From assembly GCA_024236155.1 (NCBI GenBank), contig JACKLA010000003.1, positions 124,001 to 188,000 on the forward strand: DNA of 64,000 nucleotides. Direction: 5' to 3'. Made by a program: the position numbers and the translations under genes. This document shows positions 1 to 9,688 of this stretch, piece after piece. Source of the stretch: Sphingomonadaceae bacterium (GTDB taxonomy: Bacteria; Pseudomonadota; Alphaproteobacteria; Sphingomonadales; Sphingomonadaceae). The notes under the pieces are model-generated. The model made no database searches, was not told the DNA's origin, and worked only from the letters and a program-made list of their open reading frames with translations. How positions within the stretch are numbered: position 1 is the first letter of the stretch; every line of letters starts with the position of its first letter.

Positions 1-245
1 ACGCACGCGACCTTGCCGAAGAGCGAGGATATCGGGTCGGCAATATCGACCTGACGATTATCTGCGAGGCCCCAAAAATCGGCCCGCATCGGGACGCCAT
101 GGCCGCACGTATCGCAGAAATCTTGGCGATCGAGCCATCGCAGGTTAGCGTGAAGGCGACTACGACAGAGAAGCTCGGCTTTGCAGGGCGCAGTGAAGGT
201 ATCGCTGCCCAGGCGGCAGCCACCATGGTATCGACGGATTTGTAA
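1..245 (+). CDS. ispF: 2-C-methyl-D-erythritol 2,4-cyclodiphosphate synthase, C-terminal part (IspF or IspDF)
   Basis: Partial gene cut by the left window edge; 80 codons remain before the TAA stop. The fragment reads [20 protein letters not shown] and then [19 protein letters not shown], which is the conserved end of IspF, the MEP-pathway enzyme that cyclises CDP-methylerythritol 2-phosphate to the 2,4-cyclodiphosphate for isoprenoid synthesis. The TTEKLGF(A/T)GR segment is a family signature. In many alphaproteobacteria IspF is fused behind IspD; whether that holds here lies outside the window. The next gene starts 5 nt downstream, so the two are probably co-transcribed. Confidence 0.93.
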   Translation, partial: ARDLAEERGYRVGNIDLTIICEAPKIGPHRDAMAARIAEILAIEPSQVSVKATTTEKLGFAGRSEGIAAQAAATMVSTDL

Positions 246-250
246 GCGCG

Positions 251-751
251 ATGAGTGAAAGCAATCTCCCCACCGAACTGGTCGAACTGGCCCGCCGCGT
301 TATCGAGGAGAACGCTGCAATCGGGCGCACCATCACGCTGGCAGAAAGCTGCACCGGCGGCATGGTTGCTGCGGCCCTGACTGAGATACCCGGCTCGTCC
401 GCCGTTCTCGAACGGGCCTTCGTGACCTATTCCAACGATGCCAAGATGGAATCACTGGGCGTGGCGAGCGATATCATCGAGACCTTCGGGGCCGTTTCTA
501 TCGCCTGCGCCTGGGCGATGGCGCAGGGCGCGCTCGCTCACAGCAAGGCGGATGTTGCGGTTGCCGTCAGCGGAGTGGCCGGGCCTGCCGGCGGGACCGA
601 GCTCAAACCGGTCGGAACCGTCGTGTTCGCACGCGCGGTGCGCGGCGAAGACTCATTGCAGGAAGGCGATCTCAAGAAGTTCGGCGATGTCGGGCGGGCC
701 GGAATTCGCCGTCAGGCGGCGCTGGAAGCACTGGGACTGCTGCTGCCGTAA
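251..751 (+). CDS. CinA-family nicotinamide-nucleotide amidohydrolase (PncC type, single domain)
   Basis: 166 residues, the length of a stand-alone CinA C-terminal domain. This family deamidates nicotinamide mononucleotide to nicotinate mononucleotide in pyridine-nucleotide recycling. The signature LAESCTGG is at residues 30-37 and the second conserved loop SGVAGPAGG at about 107-115. The N-terminal MoCF-like domain of long CinA proteins is absent. The ATG lies 5 nt behind the ispF stop, and this ispF-cinA order is common in alphaproteobacteria. The 3' end overlaps the convergent ratA-like gene by 40 nt, so the last 13 codons are antisense to that gene's C-terminal codons. Family call firm; substrate is family knowledge. 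Confidence 0.93.
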   Translation: MSESNLPTELVELARRVIEENAAIGRTITLAESCTGGMVAAALTEIPGSSAVLERAFVTYSNDAKMESLGVASDIIETFGAVSIACAWAMAQGALAHSKADVAVAVSGVAGPAGGTELKPVGTVVFARAVRGEDSLQEGDLKKFGDVGRAGIRRQAALEALGLLLP

Positions 752-1173
752 AGTTCGGCAGCACGATCTTCGAACGCCCCCATCAGCTTGCGAAATGCCC
801 GGTCGACATACTGTCCGGCAAGCGTCTCGAACACCCGGCTCTTGAAGGTGAAATCGACGCGGAAATCGACGTCGCATTGATTGTCGCCAACCGGGGTTAT
901 TTGCCAGCTATTGTCGAGATTGCGCATCGGCCCGTCGACGTAATGGACGACGATCCTGTTGGGGCGTTCCTTTTCGACCCGCGAAGTGAACTTCTCTCGC
1001 AGCGATTTGAACCCGACCACCATGTCCGCCAGCATTTCGCTTTCGCTGTCAGAGCGAACACGCGTCGCAACCACCCATGGCAGGAACTTCGGGTAGCTGG
1101 CCACATCGGCCACAAGGTCGAAAATCTGTTCGGCCGAATAAGGCAGCCGACGGCTTTCACGGATATGTGGCAT
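712..1173 (-). CDS. Coq10/RatA-type START-like lipid-binding protein (type II toxin-antitoxin RatA family)
   Basis: 153-residue polyketide-cyclase/START-fold protein. It opens with [20 protein letters not shown] and continues VADVASYPKFLPWV, both typical of the Coq10/RatA family. Mitochondrial Coq10 binds ubiquinone and supports respiration; E. coli RatA has been described as a ribosome-association toxin, so database names vary. In alphaproteobacteria I favour the ubiquinone-binding role. Its ATG shares one base with the lipA stop (TGATG), so translation is probably coupled to lipA. The tail is low-complexity (SSSPSASSAA) and lies in the overlap with the convergent cinA gene. Confidence 0.88.
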   Translation of the reverse strand: MPHIRESRRLPYSAEQIFDLVADVASYPKFLPWVVATRVRSDSESEMLADMVVGFKSLREKFTSRVEKERPNRIVVHYVDGPMRNLDNSWQITPVGDNQCDVDFRVDFTFKSRVFETLAGQYVDRAFRKLMGAFEDRAAELYGSSSPSASSAA

Positions 1174-2126
1174 CAGGCCTTGGCGTCGCCCTGCGCCTTG
1201 GCCAGCTTCGCTTCGCGCGCGGCCTTCATCTCTGCAAAGTCATCACCCGCATGATAGCTCGAACGTGTTAGCGGCGTCGATGCGACCTGCAGGAAACCCT
1301 TGGCGCGCGCGATCGATCCGTAAGCGGCGAACTCCTTGGGCGTGACGAATTCCTCGACCTTGGCGTGTTTGGGCGTTGGCTGGAGATATTGGCCCATGGT
1401 GATGAAATCGATATCCGCGCTGCGCATATCGTCCATCACCTGGTGAACTTCGAGCCGCTGCTCGCCCAGCCCCAGCATGATGCCGGATTTGGTGAAGATC
1501 AGCGGATTGTGCGCCTTCACCTCTTCGAGCAAACGCAGCGATGCGTAGTAACGCGCGCCGGGGCGGATCGTGGGGTAGAGACGCGGAATCGTCTCCAGAT
1601 TGTGATTGAAAACATCCGGTCCCGCTTCACAGATTTCCTCGATCGATTGCTTCATCCGCCCCTTGAAGTCGGGCGTCAGTATCTCGATCGTCGTATCCGG
1701 CGTTTCGCGGCGGAGCGCATTGATCACTTTCACGAACTGCCCTGCCCCGCGATCCGGCAAATCGTCGCGGTCAACGCTGGTGATCACGATATGCTCAAGG
1801 CCCATTTCGGCCGCTGCAACCGCAGTGTGCTCCGGCTCGAGCGGATCGACCGGCATCGGCATGCCGGTCTTGATATTGCAGAAACGGCAGGCGCGCGTGC
1901 AGGTATCGCCAAGGATCATCACCGTTGCATGCTTCTTGGTCCAGCACTCGCCGATGTTCGGGCAAGCTGCTTCCTCGCACACCGTATGCAGGTTGAGATC
2001 GCGCATCAGCTTGCGCGTCTCGTTATACCCCTTGCTTACCGGCGCTTTGACCCGGATCCAGTCGGGCTTGCGCTGGCGTTCCGGACGGTCGCCTTCGGGC
2101 TGCGGAGCGGTCGAAAGATCGTTCAT
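1173..2126 (-). CDS. lipA: Lipoyl synthase
   Basis: 317 residues from the ATG at 2126; an upstream in-frame start would only add a non-conserved leader. LipA is a radical-SAM enzyme that inserts two sulfurs into octanoyl groups on lipoyl domains. The auxiliary cluster cysteines follow the C-x4-C-x5-C pattern (C50, C55, C61), the radical-SAM cysteines are CTRACRFC (C76, C80, C83), and the C-terminal RSSY motif is at about 288-291. It sits directly upstream of the ratA-like gene with a one-base overlap. Functional link: pdhB in this window carries a lipoyl domain that would be a substrate. Confidence 0.97.
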   Translation of the reverse strand: MNDLSTAPQPEGDRPERQRKPDWIRVKAPVSKGYNETRKLMRDLNLHTVCEEAACPNIGECWTKKHATVMILGDTCTRACRFCNIKTGMPMPVDPLEPEHTAVAAAEMGLEHIVITSVDRDDLPDRGAGQFVKVINALRRETPDTTIEILTPDFKGRMKQSIEEICEAGPDVFNHNLETIPRLYPTIRPGARYYASLRLLEEVKAHNPLIFTKSGIMLGLGEQRLEVHQVMDDMRSADIDFITMGQYLQPTPKHAKVEEFVTPKEFAAYGSIARAKGFLQVASTPLTRSSYHAGDDFAEMKAAREAKLAKAQGDAKA

Positions 2127-2185
2127 GCAGCGCCATCTAGTCTTGGGACTTGCCAGTGGCAATGGCTCGGGGCAATTGCGTTGCC

Positions 2186-2839
2186 ATGAATAGCAATGCC
2201 GCAACCCCGCTTGACGGGCTGATCGAAGGATATCGCCGCTTCCGTGCCAATGGCTGGAGCTCCAACCGTGAACGCTGGAGCTCGCTCAAGGAAGGGCAGG
2301 CCCCGCAGGTGATGGTCATCGCCTGCTCTGATAGCAGGGTCGATCCGGCGCAGATATTCGATGTCGATCCGGGCCAGATTTTCGTCGTGCGTAACGTAGC
2401 GGCAATGGTGCCGCCGTTCGAGACATCTCCGGGTCACCACGGCGTTTCGGCGGCACTGGAGTTCGCCATCCAGTTCCTGCGGGTGCGTGAAGTGATGGTC
2501 ATGGGACATGGCATGTGCGGCGGTTGCCAGGCGGCGCTGACCCAGAGCATGCATGGCAGCGAACCGGGCCAGGGCGGCTTCGTTGCCGACTGGATCGGGC
2601 TGCTCGATGAGGCGCGCGAGCCGGTCGTCCACCAGCACGGAACCGAGGGTCGCGAGGCGGAACGGGCGATGGAACTCGCCGCGGTTCGCCAGAGTCTTGC
2701 CAACCTGCGCACCTTCCCCTGTGTACAGGAAAAGGAAAAGCGTGGCACCTTGACCCTGCGCGGCACCTATTTCGCCATATCCGATGGCGTTTTGCACCTG
2801 CTCGACGAAGCAAGCGGTGAATTTCTCCCGGCGGAATAA
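2186..2839 (+). CDS. Beta-class carbonic anhydrase
   Basis: 217 residues from the ATG at 2186. Earlier in-frame TTG (2150) and ATG (2162) codons exist; I chose 2186 because the conserved [12 protein letters not shown] region starts just after it, but no strong ribosome-binding site decides between them. The enzyme interconverts CO2 and bicarbonate. Zinc ligands and the Asp-Arg dyad are visible: CSDSR (C47, D49, R51) and GHGMCGGC (H108, C111). It is divergent from lipA with a short spacer. This is the cytoplasmic type without a signal peptide. Family is certain; the exact start is not. Confidence 0.93.
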   Translation: MNSNAATPLDGLIEGYRRFRANGWSSNRERWSSLKEGQAPQVMVIACSDSRVDPAQIFDVDPGQIFVVRNVAAMVPPFETSPGHHGVSAALEFAIQFLRVREVMVMGHGMCGGCQAALTQSMHGSEPGQGGFVADWIGLLDEAREPVVHQHGTEGREAERAMELAAVRQSLANLRTFPCVQEKEKRGTLTLRGTYFAISDGVLHLLDEASGEFLPAE

Positions 2840-2878
2840 CCGCTTGTCCCGGCGTTCGGCGGTGGCCATGTTGCGATT

Positions 2879-3583
2879 ATGGACAATATGAACCCCCGTA
2901 ACATCGCCCTGCTGATCGATGCAGACAATGCGAGCCACAACGGTATCGATGCGGTACTGACCGTCCTTGCCGAGCTTGGACAGGTCAATATCCGCCGGGC
3001 CTATGGCAACTGGCGCAAGACCAGCCTGAAAGGCTGGGTCGACAAGATGCACCGCTATGGCATCGAACCGCAGCAGCAATTCGATCTCACCAAAGGCAAG
3101 AACGCCACCGATATGAAAATGACCATCGACGCGCTCGACCTGCTCTATGGCGGGCGGGTGCATGGTTTCGGCATTATGAGTTCGGATAGCGATTTCATGC
3201 CATTGGCGATGCGCATCAGGCAGGATGGCTATCCCGTCTATGGTTTCGGCAACCCCAAGACGCCTGAGGCATTCAGGGAAGCCTGCACACGTTTCATCGA
3301 CGTTCAGGCGCTGATGAAGGCCGACGAGCCACGTAAGGATGCAAACACCAGCGCCCCGGATAGCGAACTGGTGCAGTTGCTGGTCGATGCTTACAACAAC
3401 AGCAAACGCGATGCGCAGGGCTTCGCCAAGCTGTCCGAAGTCGGTCAGCGAGCAGGAAACCGCTCAAGCTTCGACGTGCGCAACTATGGCTTTGCCCGGC
3501 TCACCGATATGATCGAGACGATACCGAACTTCACCCATGAACGGCGCGAGAATGGCGCGGTCTGGATCAAGCGACTGCGTTAG
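2879..3583 (+). CDS. NYN-domain ribonuclease-like protein with C-terminal LOTUS/OST-HTH domain
   Basis: 234 residues. The N-terminal half is a NYN (PIN-like, DUF88/LabA) domain: ALLIDADNA gives D14 and D16, the TDMKM segment gives D78, and the SSDSDF loop gives D103/D105, the acidic set expected to bind a metal in this nuclease fold. Residues about 161-234 (SELVQLLVDA through GAVWIKRL) look like a LOTUS/OST-HTH domain, which binds RNA in eukaryotic MARF1 and Tudor proteins. A NYN-LOTUS pairing suggests RNA processing or decay, but no substrate can be read from the sequence. Single gene after the carbonic anhydrase, followed by a hairpin. Function inferred from domains. Confidence 0.85.
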   Translation: MDNMNPRNIALLIDADNASHNGIDAVLTVLAELGQVNIRRAYGNWRKTSLKGWVDKMHRYGIEPQQQFDLTKGKNATDMKMTIDALDLLYGGRVHGFGIMSSDSDFMPLAMRIRQDGYPVYGFGNPKTPEAFREACTRFIDVQALMKADEPRKDANTSAPDSELVQLLVDAYNNSKRDAQGFAKLSEVGQRAGNRSSFDVRNYGFARLTDMIETIPNFTHERRENGAVWIKRLR

Positions 3584-3608
3584 GCATCCGGTGGTTCGCA
3601 AGAGAAAA

Positions 3609-3632
3609 GGCGCGGAGCCTTCGCCCCGCGCC
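3609..3632. terminator. Hairpin between convergent genes, probable bidirectional terminator
   Basis: A perfect 7-bp GC-rich stem (GGCGCGG at 3609-3615 pairing with CCGCGCC at 3626-3632) closes a 10-nt loop and is flanked by AAAA on the left and CTT on the right. It lies between the convergent NYN gene and the helical-repeat gene. The U-tract is weak, so intrinsic termination is plausible rather than certain. Confidence 0.5.
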
Positions 3633-3666
3633 CTTCGCTTGCCATCAGGCCAGATCTTGCGTTCGA

Positions 3667-5037
3667 CTAGATCTCGCTTGCGGCCTCGGCAGCCGCTTCG
3701 GCCGACGTGCCCGATTCCTTGGCAAGCTGATCCGCATAGACGGTCCAGAGTGCTGCCACCGGGCGGCGCTGCCCGGTCACCTTGGCGAACGAGGCTTTCG
3801 CATCTTCCAGCTTGCCGAGGCTGAGCTGTGCGATCCCGAGGCGCATATTTGCCAGTGCCGCGTCAACATCGGGGCGGCCAAGGGCATTCTGATAGAGTGC
3901 TTCCGCCTTCTCGTATTGCTCATAGGACAGGAAGGCATCGGCGGCGTTGGTTGCGAATTTTGTGGATGCCGAAGCCGCCATTGCTTCCTTCTCGAGATTG
4001 GGCAAGTCGCGCTTGTCGGCGTCGACGCTCGAGTTGGCGGCTTTGAGGACATCGGAAACAGCCGGTTCAGAGCGATTTACAAGCCCCTTGGCGATACCTT
4101 CGTCAAGGATCCGCTTGACCTCTCCCGGTGCGCGAATAACCTCCGCCGAGTCGGCGTATTCGAGATAATCCCGATCCGTTTCGAGCGTGCCGAGACGATG
4201 GCCGAGACGCATCAGGTCCAGCAGTTCCGGCCCGTCCATGAGTACCAGATTGCGCTGGATATTGATCGCATCGCGCCAGTTCTGGGTGTCCGGATAATAC
4301 CTGACCATCTCATTGGCGAATTCGATAGCCGGCAGCGCCAGGTCGTTATTGTAGGCTTTCGCCCGGGCGCGCATCAGCCAGTCGTGTGGAGGTGTTTGAC
4401 CGGCGGCGACGCGATTTGCGATCTGGGTCCGGATATAACCAAGCCCGCCCTCGAAATCTTCCTCGTCGAAATAGATATCGGCGAGCATCATCCGAAGGTC
4501 ATCGGCAGCGAACGTCTTGGTTGTGCCGTCCGTCAGGCGCCCTGAAAAACTGTAGTCGGCGTCGATTGCAGCCGCGAGGAATTCCCGGGCAACGTCATAC
4601 TCATTGTCCTGAAACGCAAGCTGGTAGCTGGTGTAGTTGAACTGCCCGGTCTTGGCCTGGTCAAGACGCCCGCTGTCGAGCATCAACTTTAGGCCACGGC
4701 GCTGCAAATCGGTGTCATCAAGCCCAACGCCGACATTATACACCAAGCCGCCGGCCGCATTCTTGTCATCGTCGGTTACTGCAGCGGCAACGACACCATC
4801 GAGCTGGGCGCCCGCAGCTTCGTTGTCTCCAGCCTTCGATAGCTTGTCGACAGGCGTATATGCGGCAACAAAACCTTTCGAATAATCGGCCTTCGGTTCC
4901 TTGTCGTTCTTCTTCTCTTTGGCGTAGACCGGAAGCGCGATTCCTGCAGTTGCAACCATAGTTCCGGTCGCCAGTGCAATCGCCATCGCGAAGTTTGAGC
5001 CGGTACGCCGGAAAGGCTTGCGGGCAAGTGAAAACAT
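3667..5037 (-). CDS. Secreted TPR-like (helical repeat) protein of unknown role
   Basis: 456 residues from the ATG at 5037, chosen because GGGAGA stands a few bases upstream; the TTG at 5052 would include that site. The N-terminus has a signal peptide (FRRTGSNF, then a hydrophobic run ending LPVYA before KEKKNDKE). The rest is alpha-helical with TPR-like units, clearest near the C-terminus (DAFLSYEQYEKAEALYQNAL and ANMRLGIAQLSLGKLEDAKA). It is probably periplasmic. It stands alone, divergent from gyrA across about 260 bp and convergent with the NYN gene. I do not recognise a named family and assign no function. Confidence 0.75.
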   Translation of the reverse strand: MFSLARKPFRRTGSNFAMAIALATGTMVATAGIALPVYAKEKKNDKEPKADYSKGFVAAYTPVDKLSKAGDNEAAGAQLDGVVAAAVTDDDKNAAGGLVYNVGVGLDDTDLQRRGLKLMLDSGRLDQAKTGQFNYTSYQLAFQDNEYDVAREFLAAAIDADYSFSGRLTDGTTKTFAADDLRMMLADIYFDEEDFEGGLGYIRTQIANRVAAGQTPPHDWLMRARAKAYNNDLALPAIEFANEMVRYYPDTQNWRDAINIQRNLVLMDGPELLDLMRLGHRLGTLETDRDYLEYADSAEVIRAPGEVKRILDEGIAKGLVNRSEPAVSDVLKAANSSVDADKRDLPNLEKEAMAASASTKFATNAADAFLSYEQYEKAEALYQNALGRPDVDAALANMRLGIAQLSLGKLEDAKASFAKVTGQRRPVAALWTVYADQLAKESGTSAEAAAEAASEI

Positions 5038-5300
5038 GAGGGTGTCTCCCAATAAAATTCGGTTCAGCCTTGCGGGGCAAAACGGTTCACACGCGCGCTA
5101 CTGCCGCTTCGTGTTCCGTAATGCAAACCCTGATACAAATTTGCGGCTGAATGACCTTTGAACGCAGCTGCTGGCAAGGCTTAAGATTGGCCGAAGTCAT
5201 ATGTGGAAAAAGATGTCGAATCTGTCCAAATCCCGTCCGTCAAACTGGTGATTCTTACCCCCTTCCCCTAAGCTCGCTGCCTTGTCCGTCCGCATAGCGG

Positions 5301-8108
5301 ATGCAGTTGAAAAGACCTCTCTTGAGCGACGATAACGAATTCACCGATCCGCCCGTGCCTTCGGGAGATTATACCCGCGTCGACATCGTCGACGAAATGA
5401 AGACCAGCTATCTCGATTACGCGATGAGCGTGATCGTCAGCCGCGCCTTGCCCGACGTGCGTGACGGTCTGAAACCGGTGCATCGTCGCATTCTTTTCGC
5501 CAGCCAGGAAGGTGGCTTCGTCGCGGGACGCCCCTATCGCAAGAGCGCCAAGATCGTCGGCGACGTGATGGGCAACTACCACCCGCATGGCGATGCGGCC
5601 ATCTACGACGCGCTGGCCCGCATGACCCAGAACTGGTCGCTGCGTGTGCCTCTGGTCGACGGCCAGGGGAACTTCGGCTCGATGGACCCCGACCCTCCTG
5701 CCAGCATGCGGTACACCGAAGCGCGCCTTGCCAAGGTCGCGAACAGCCTGCTCGACGATCTCGACAAGGATACAGTCGATTTTACCGACAACTATGACGG
5801 GTCGCGCCAGGAACCGACCGTCCTGCCAGCACGTTTCCCCAACCTGCTCGTCAACGGAGCCGGCGGTATCGCGGTCGGCATGGCGACCAATATCCCGCCG
5901 CACAATCTCGGCGAAGTCATCGATGGCTGCCTCGCTTTCATGGAGCGGCCCGGCATCACATCGGAAGAACTGTTCGAGATCATTCCCGGCCCCGACTTCC
6001 CTACATCGCCGTTGATCCTCGGCCAATCGGGTGCGCGCGCAGCCTATACCACCGGTCGTGGCTCGATCCTCATGCGTTGCCGCCACGAGATCGAGAAGAC
6101 CCGTGGGGATCGCGAGTGCATCGTGCTGACTTCGATTCCCTATCAGGTCGGCAAATCCGGGCTGGTCGAGAAAATCGCCGAAGCGGCCAAGGACAAGCGG
6201 ATCGAAGGCATTTCCGACATTCGCGACGAATCGAGCCGAGAAGGAGTCCGTGTTGTCGTCGACCTGAAGCGCGACGCTTCGCCCGAAGTCGTCCTCAACC
6301 AGATCTGGCGCTACACTCCGGCACAGGCCAGCTTCCCTGCCAATATGCTCGCCATTCGCGGCGGGCGGCCGGAAGTGCTGACCCTGCGTGACTTTATCCA
6401 GGCGTTCATATCCTTCCGTGAGGAAGTGATCACCCGCCGGACCAAGTTCGAACTGAACAAGGCCCGCGAACGCGCGCATATCCTGCTCGGCCTCGTGGTC
6501 GCCGTGTCGAATCTGGATGAAGTGGTGGCGATGATCCGTGGTTCGTCCAACCCGGCGGGTGCGCGGGCCAAGCTGCTCGCCAAGGAATGGCCGATCGGCG
6601 ACATCGCGCAGTACATCCGGCTGGTGGAAGCAATCGAGCCAACCGCCGATCAGGAAGGCGGCACCTACCGCCTGTCCGAACGGCAAGTGAAGGCGATTCT
6701 CGATCTGCGCCTGCATCGCCTGACCGCGCTCGGCCGGGATGAAATCGGTGACGAACTCAAGGAACTGTCGATCGCGATCGAGGAATACCTCTCGATCCTC
6801 GCCGACAGAGCGAAGCTCTACACCGTCATGCGCGAGGAACTAACCGAAATCCGGGAGCTTTACGCAACCCCTCGCCTGTCCGAAATCGCGCCCGCATGGG
6901 ACGGGGTTGAGGACGAGGACCTGATCGAGCGCGACGAAATGGTCGTGACGGTCACGCTCGATGGCTACATCAAGCGCACCCCGCTCTCGACTTTCCGTGC
7001 GCAGAACCGCGGCGGCAAGGGCCGCGCCGGCATGGCGACCAAGGAAGAGGACGCCGTCAGCGAGCTCTTCGTCACCAGCACGCACAACCCGGTCCTGTTC
7101 TTCTCGACCAAGGGCAAGGTCTATCGCCTCAAGGTGTGGAAGCTGCCCGAAGGTGGTCCGACCACCCGTGGGCGCCCGATCATCAACCTCCTGCCCTCGC
7201 TTGAAGATGGCGAGACGATCCGCACCGTGCTCCCCCTGCCAGAGGATGAGGACAGCTGGGGTGCGCTCAACGTCGTATTCGCCACCGCGAAGGGAAATGT
7301 CCGTCGTAACTCGATGGATGCGTTCACCAACATCCCGTCGAACGGCAAGTTCGCCATGAAGTTCGATGAGGAAAGCGATGACCGCCTGATCGGTGTCGCG
7401 CTGCTCGAACAGGGTGACGATGTCCTGCTCGCCACGCAGATGGGCAAGGCAATCCGTTTCTCGGGCGAGGACGTGCGTGAGTTCGTGTCACGCACCTCAA
7501 CCGGCGTTCGGGGCATGAAGTTCAAGGAGAAGAATGACGAGGTCGTTTCCCTCTCGATCCTGAAGGGCGGAACGGCGACGCCTGATGAGCGCGATGCCTA
7601 CCTCAAGGTTGCGCCATGGAAATCGGATGAAGAGGCCCACAGCCTTTCGGATGACCATCAGGCCATGGCGGACGAGGAGGAGTTCATCCTCACCGTTTGC
7701 GCGAATGGTTACGGCAAGCTGTCCTCTGCCTATGAATACCGCCGCGCCGGTCGTGGCGGCATGGGCATTACCAACATCGATAATATTGCCCGCAACGGAC
7801 AGGTTGTCGCCAGCTTCACTGCCACCAAATCGGACCAGCTTATGCTTGTCACCGATCAGGCAAAACTGATCCGGATCGGGCTGAATAGTTTGCGAGTTAT
7901 TGGGCGCAGTTCGGCGGGTGTCCGTCTATTCAATGTTGCCAAGGGCGAAACAATCGTTAGCGTTGCAAAACTGGACGAGAACGAGAACCCCGAAAACGAG
8001 GCGGAAGAGGCCATCGCAGAGGAAATGGTCGGGAGAGGCGCGGAAGAAACCGCCCCCGATACGACCGCACACAGCGACAGGAATATTCCTGACGAACCTG
8101 GGGGATAG
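5301..8108 (+). CDS. gyrA: DNA gyrase subunit A
   Basis: 935 residues. The type II topoisomerase A subunit breaks and rejoins DNA during negative supercoiling. The N-terminal breakage-reunion domain has [20 protein letters not shown] and the active-site tyrosine in [10 protein letters not shown] (Y138, equal to E. coli Y122). The C-terminal beta-pinwheel carries a GyrA-box-like QNRGGKG (E. coli QRRGGKG) and a charged insert near [15 protein letters not shown], which helps explain the length above E. coli's 875. In the quinolone region, [10 protein letters not shown] has Ala99 where E. coli has Ser83 and keeps Asp103 (E. coli D87). The C-terminal tail is acidic. The next gene begins 3 nt after the stop. 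Confidence 0.98.
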   Translation: MQLKRPLLSDDNEFTDPPVPSGDYTRVDIVDEMKTSYLDYAMSVIVSRALPDVRDGLKPVHRRILFASQEGGFVAGRPYRKSAKIVGDVMGNYHPHGDAAIYDALARMTQNWSLRVPLVDGQGNFGSMDPDPPASMRYTEARLAKVANSLLDDLDKDTVDFTDNYDGSRQEPTVLPARFPNLLVNGAGGIAVGMATNIPPHNLGEVIDGCLAFMERPGITSEELFEIIPGPDFPTSPLILGQSGARAAYTTGRGSILMRCRHEIEKTRGDRECIVLTSIPYQVGKSGLVEKIAEAAKDKRIEGISDIRDESSREGVRVVVDLKRDASPEVVLNQIWRYTPAQASFPANMLAIRGGRPEVLTLRDFIQAFISFREEVITRRTKFELNKARERAHILLGLVVAVSNLDEVVAMIRGSSNPAGARAKLLAKEWPIGDIAQYIRLVEAIEPTADQEGGTYRLSERQVKAILDLRLHRLTALGRDEIGDELKELSIAIEEYLSILADRAKLYTVMREELTEIRELYATPRLSEIAPAWDGVEDEDLIERDEMVVTVTLDGYIKRTPLSTFRAQNRGGKGRAGMATKEEDAVSELFVTSTHNPVLFFSTKGKVYRLKVWKLPEGGPTTRGRPIINLLPSLEDGETIRTVLPLPEDEDSWGALNVVFATAKGNVRRNSMDAFTNIPSNGKFAMKFDEESDDRLIGVALLEQGDDVLLATQMGKAIRFSGEDVREFVSRTSTGVRGMKFKEKNDEVVSLSILKGGTATPDERDAYLKVAPWKSDEEAHSLSDDHQAMADEEEFILTVCANGYGKLSSAYEYRRAGRGGMGITNIDNIARNGQVVASFTATKSDQLMLVTDQAKLIRIGLNSLRVIGRSSAGVRLFNVAKGETIVSVAKLDENENPENEAEEAIAEEMVGRGAEETAPDTTAHSDRNIPDEPGG

Positions 8109-8111
8109 GAT

Positions 8112-8948
8112 TTGCATATCGAGCGATCGGGATCGACCTGTGGCGCAACCGTCCATGGCGTGGATCTTTCCGGCCCGCTCGATAGCGAACTGATATCCGA
8201 GATCCGTTCGGCGTGGCTTAAACACCGGGTGCTGGCCTTTGCCGACCAGTCGATGGATGACGACGCGCTCGAACGGCTGACCATTGCCATGGGCGGGTTC
8301 GGTGAGGATCCCTATTTTGCCCCGATCGAAGGGCGCGAACATATCGCGGCGATCCTGCGCGAAGCTGACGAGACATCGCCCCTGTTTGCGGAAAAATGGC
8401 ACAGTGACTGGAGCTTCCTGCCCGATCCTCCCGCCGGCACATGCCTGATGGCAGTCGATATCCCCTCCACCGGGGGTGATACCCTGTTCGCCGACCAGAT
8501 CGCTGCCTTTGCCGCCCTGCCGGAGGATCGGAAGACGCAACTGCGCCGCCTCAACGCGGTACACTCGGCGATATATGCCTACTCGCCGGACGGGGAATAT
8601 GGCGAACGGGACAAGGGGCGGTCGATGGCAATCCGGCCGGATGAAAGCGCCCGCCAATCGCATGTGCACCCGCTTATCCGCCAGCACCCCGAAACGGGGG
8701 AAGAGGCAATATTCTCAACCCTGGGCTATATCGTCGGAATAGAGGGAATGGCGCAGAACGATGCCTTCGCCCTGCTGGCGGAACTGGCACAATGGCAATC
8801 GCGTGACGAGTTTGTCTATTCGCACAAATGGCAGCCCGGTATGGTCGTCATGTGGGACAATCGCAGCGTCCTGCACCGCGCAACGGGTGGCTATGAGGGG
8901 CAGCGGCGCGAGCTTCATCGCACAACCATCGCCGCCTGGAAGCCCTAG
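8112..8948 (+). CDS. TauD/TfdA-family Fe(II)/2-oxoglutarate-dependent dioxygenase
   Basis: 278 residues with a TTG start 3 nt after the gyrA stop; the purine-rich GGGGGATAGGA just upstream serves as ribosome-binding site. The fold uses iron and 2-oxoglutarate to hydroxylate and cleave substrates such as taurine, alkyl sulfates or aryloxyacetates. The first iron ligands are WHSDWSF (H97, D99), the distal histidine is in VLHRATGGY (H255), and the 2-oxoglutarate-binding arginine is in RRELHRT (about 266-270). No sulfonate transporter is nearby, so the substrate is open. The stop codon overlaps the stop of the convergent YhhN gene (shared CTAG). Confidence 0.92.
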   Translation: MHIERSGSTCGATVHGVDLSGPLDSELISEIRSAWLKHRVLAFADQSMDDDALERLTIAMGGFGEDPYFAPIEGREHIAAILREADETSPLFAEKWHSDWSFLPDPPAGTCLMAVDIPSTGGDTLFADQIAAFAALPEDRKTQLRRLNAVHSAIYAYSPDGEYGERDKGRSMAIRPDESARQSHVHPLIRQHPETGEEAIFSTLGYIVGIEGMAQNDAFALLAELAQWQSRDEFVYSHKWQPGMVVMWDNRSVLHRATGGYEGQRRELHRTTIAAWKP

Positions 8949-9604
8949 TTGGTGTCGCTTCTCAGGGTCTGGATCACGCCTGTCGCGATCAGGAACTGGC
9001 CCGAATAGTAAACAGGCCAGACAAGCCAGTCGGCCAGGGGCTTGATTGCCGGAACGCCCATACGGCCAAAGATAAGCCAGTCGGAAACGACGAACAGCAC
9101 CGCACCAAGGCCGACCCGGTAGCGCGAGAACCGGCTCGACCACGCACATGCAGCCATCGCGCCGAGCGCCACGGAATAGAGCAGCACCATCGGATCGTGC
9201 GTCAGCAGCCATGAAACCAGCGGCGTTCCGATCAGGAGGGCGACGGATGCACCAAGCTGGCTTGCAGGATAGGTGCTGCGTCGGTTCCGCAGGTAGAGCA
9301 CGCAGGCAATCAGGTGGCCGACAAGGAACGCACCCGCACCAAGTTCGAAAAATATCTCGAGCAGTGCATCGCCAAGAGCACCGAAGGCCATCACCAGCGA
9401 CAGGATCTTGGCATCCGCCTCCGGATGGCGGACCCAGGCATAAACCGCAAGGAAGCCGACGCCCGCCCCTTTCAGGATGGCAAGGTAAAGCTCCGGCATG
9501 GGTTCGGAGAGGACCAGTCCTTTCGATACGACAAAAAAGGCCAGCGATGCCGCAAGGCTCGCCAGCAGCCACGGCCTGTGTTCGACCAGCGCGCGTTTGG
9601 GCAT
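8945..9604 (-). CDS. Lysoplasmalogenase-like integral membrane protein (YhhN/TMEM86 family)
   Basis: 219 residues from the ATG at 9604, preceded by AGGAGA at a good distance; an upstream start at 9727 would add a basic non-membrane leader and is unlikely. About eight hydrophobic segments span most of the protein. Family marks include VMAFGALGDALLE and VLFVVSDWLIF, where the acidic residues of YhhN/TMEM86 proteins lie. Eukaryotic TMEM86 hydrolyses lysoplasmalogens; the bacterial role is little known. The 3' end overlaps the convergent dioxygenase by 4 nt. Confidence 0.85.
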   Translation of the reverse strand: MPKRALVEHRPWLLASLAASLAFFVVSKGLVLSEPMPELYLAILKGAGVGFLAVYAWVRHPEADAKILSLVMAFGALGDALLEIFFELGAGAFLVGHLIACVLYLRNRRSTYPASQLGASVALLIGTPLVSWLLTHDPMVLLYSVALGAMAACAWSSRFSRYRVGLGAVLFVVSDWLIFGRMGVPAIKPLADWLVWPVYYSGQFLIATGVIQTLRSDTN

Positions 9605-9688
9605 GATTGCTCTCCTCGCGGCGACACTTGGGCTTGAACAGGACCGTGTGCAAGCCCTGGGCCGCGTGGACGATTTCCCCAATGCCAC

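Noticed and set aside
5268..6716. 482-codon frame opposite gyrA
   Set aside because: Shadow frame; Arg/Asp/His-rich composition typical of reversed high-GC codons, and gyrA is certain.
8112..8948. Taurine dioxygenase (tauD) as a specific gene name
   Set aside because: Only the family is supported; no tauABC transporter or sulfonate gene is near.
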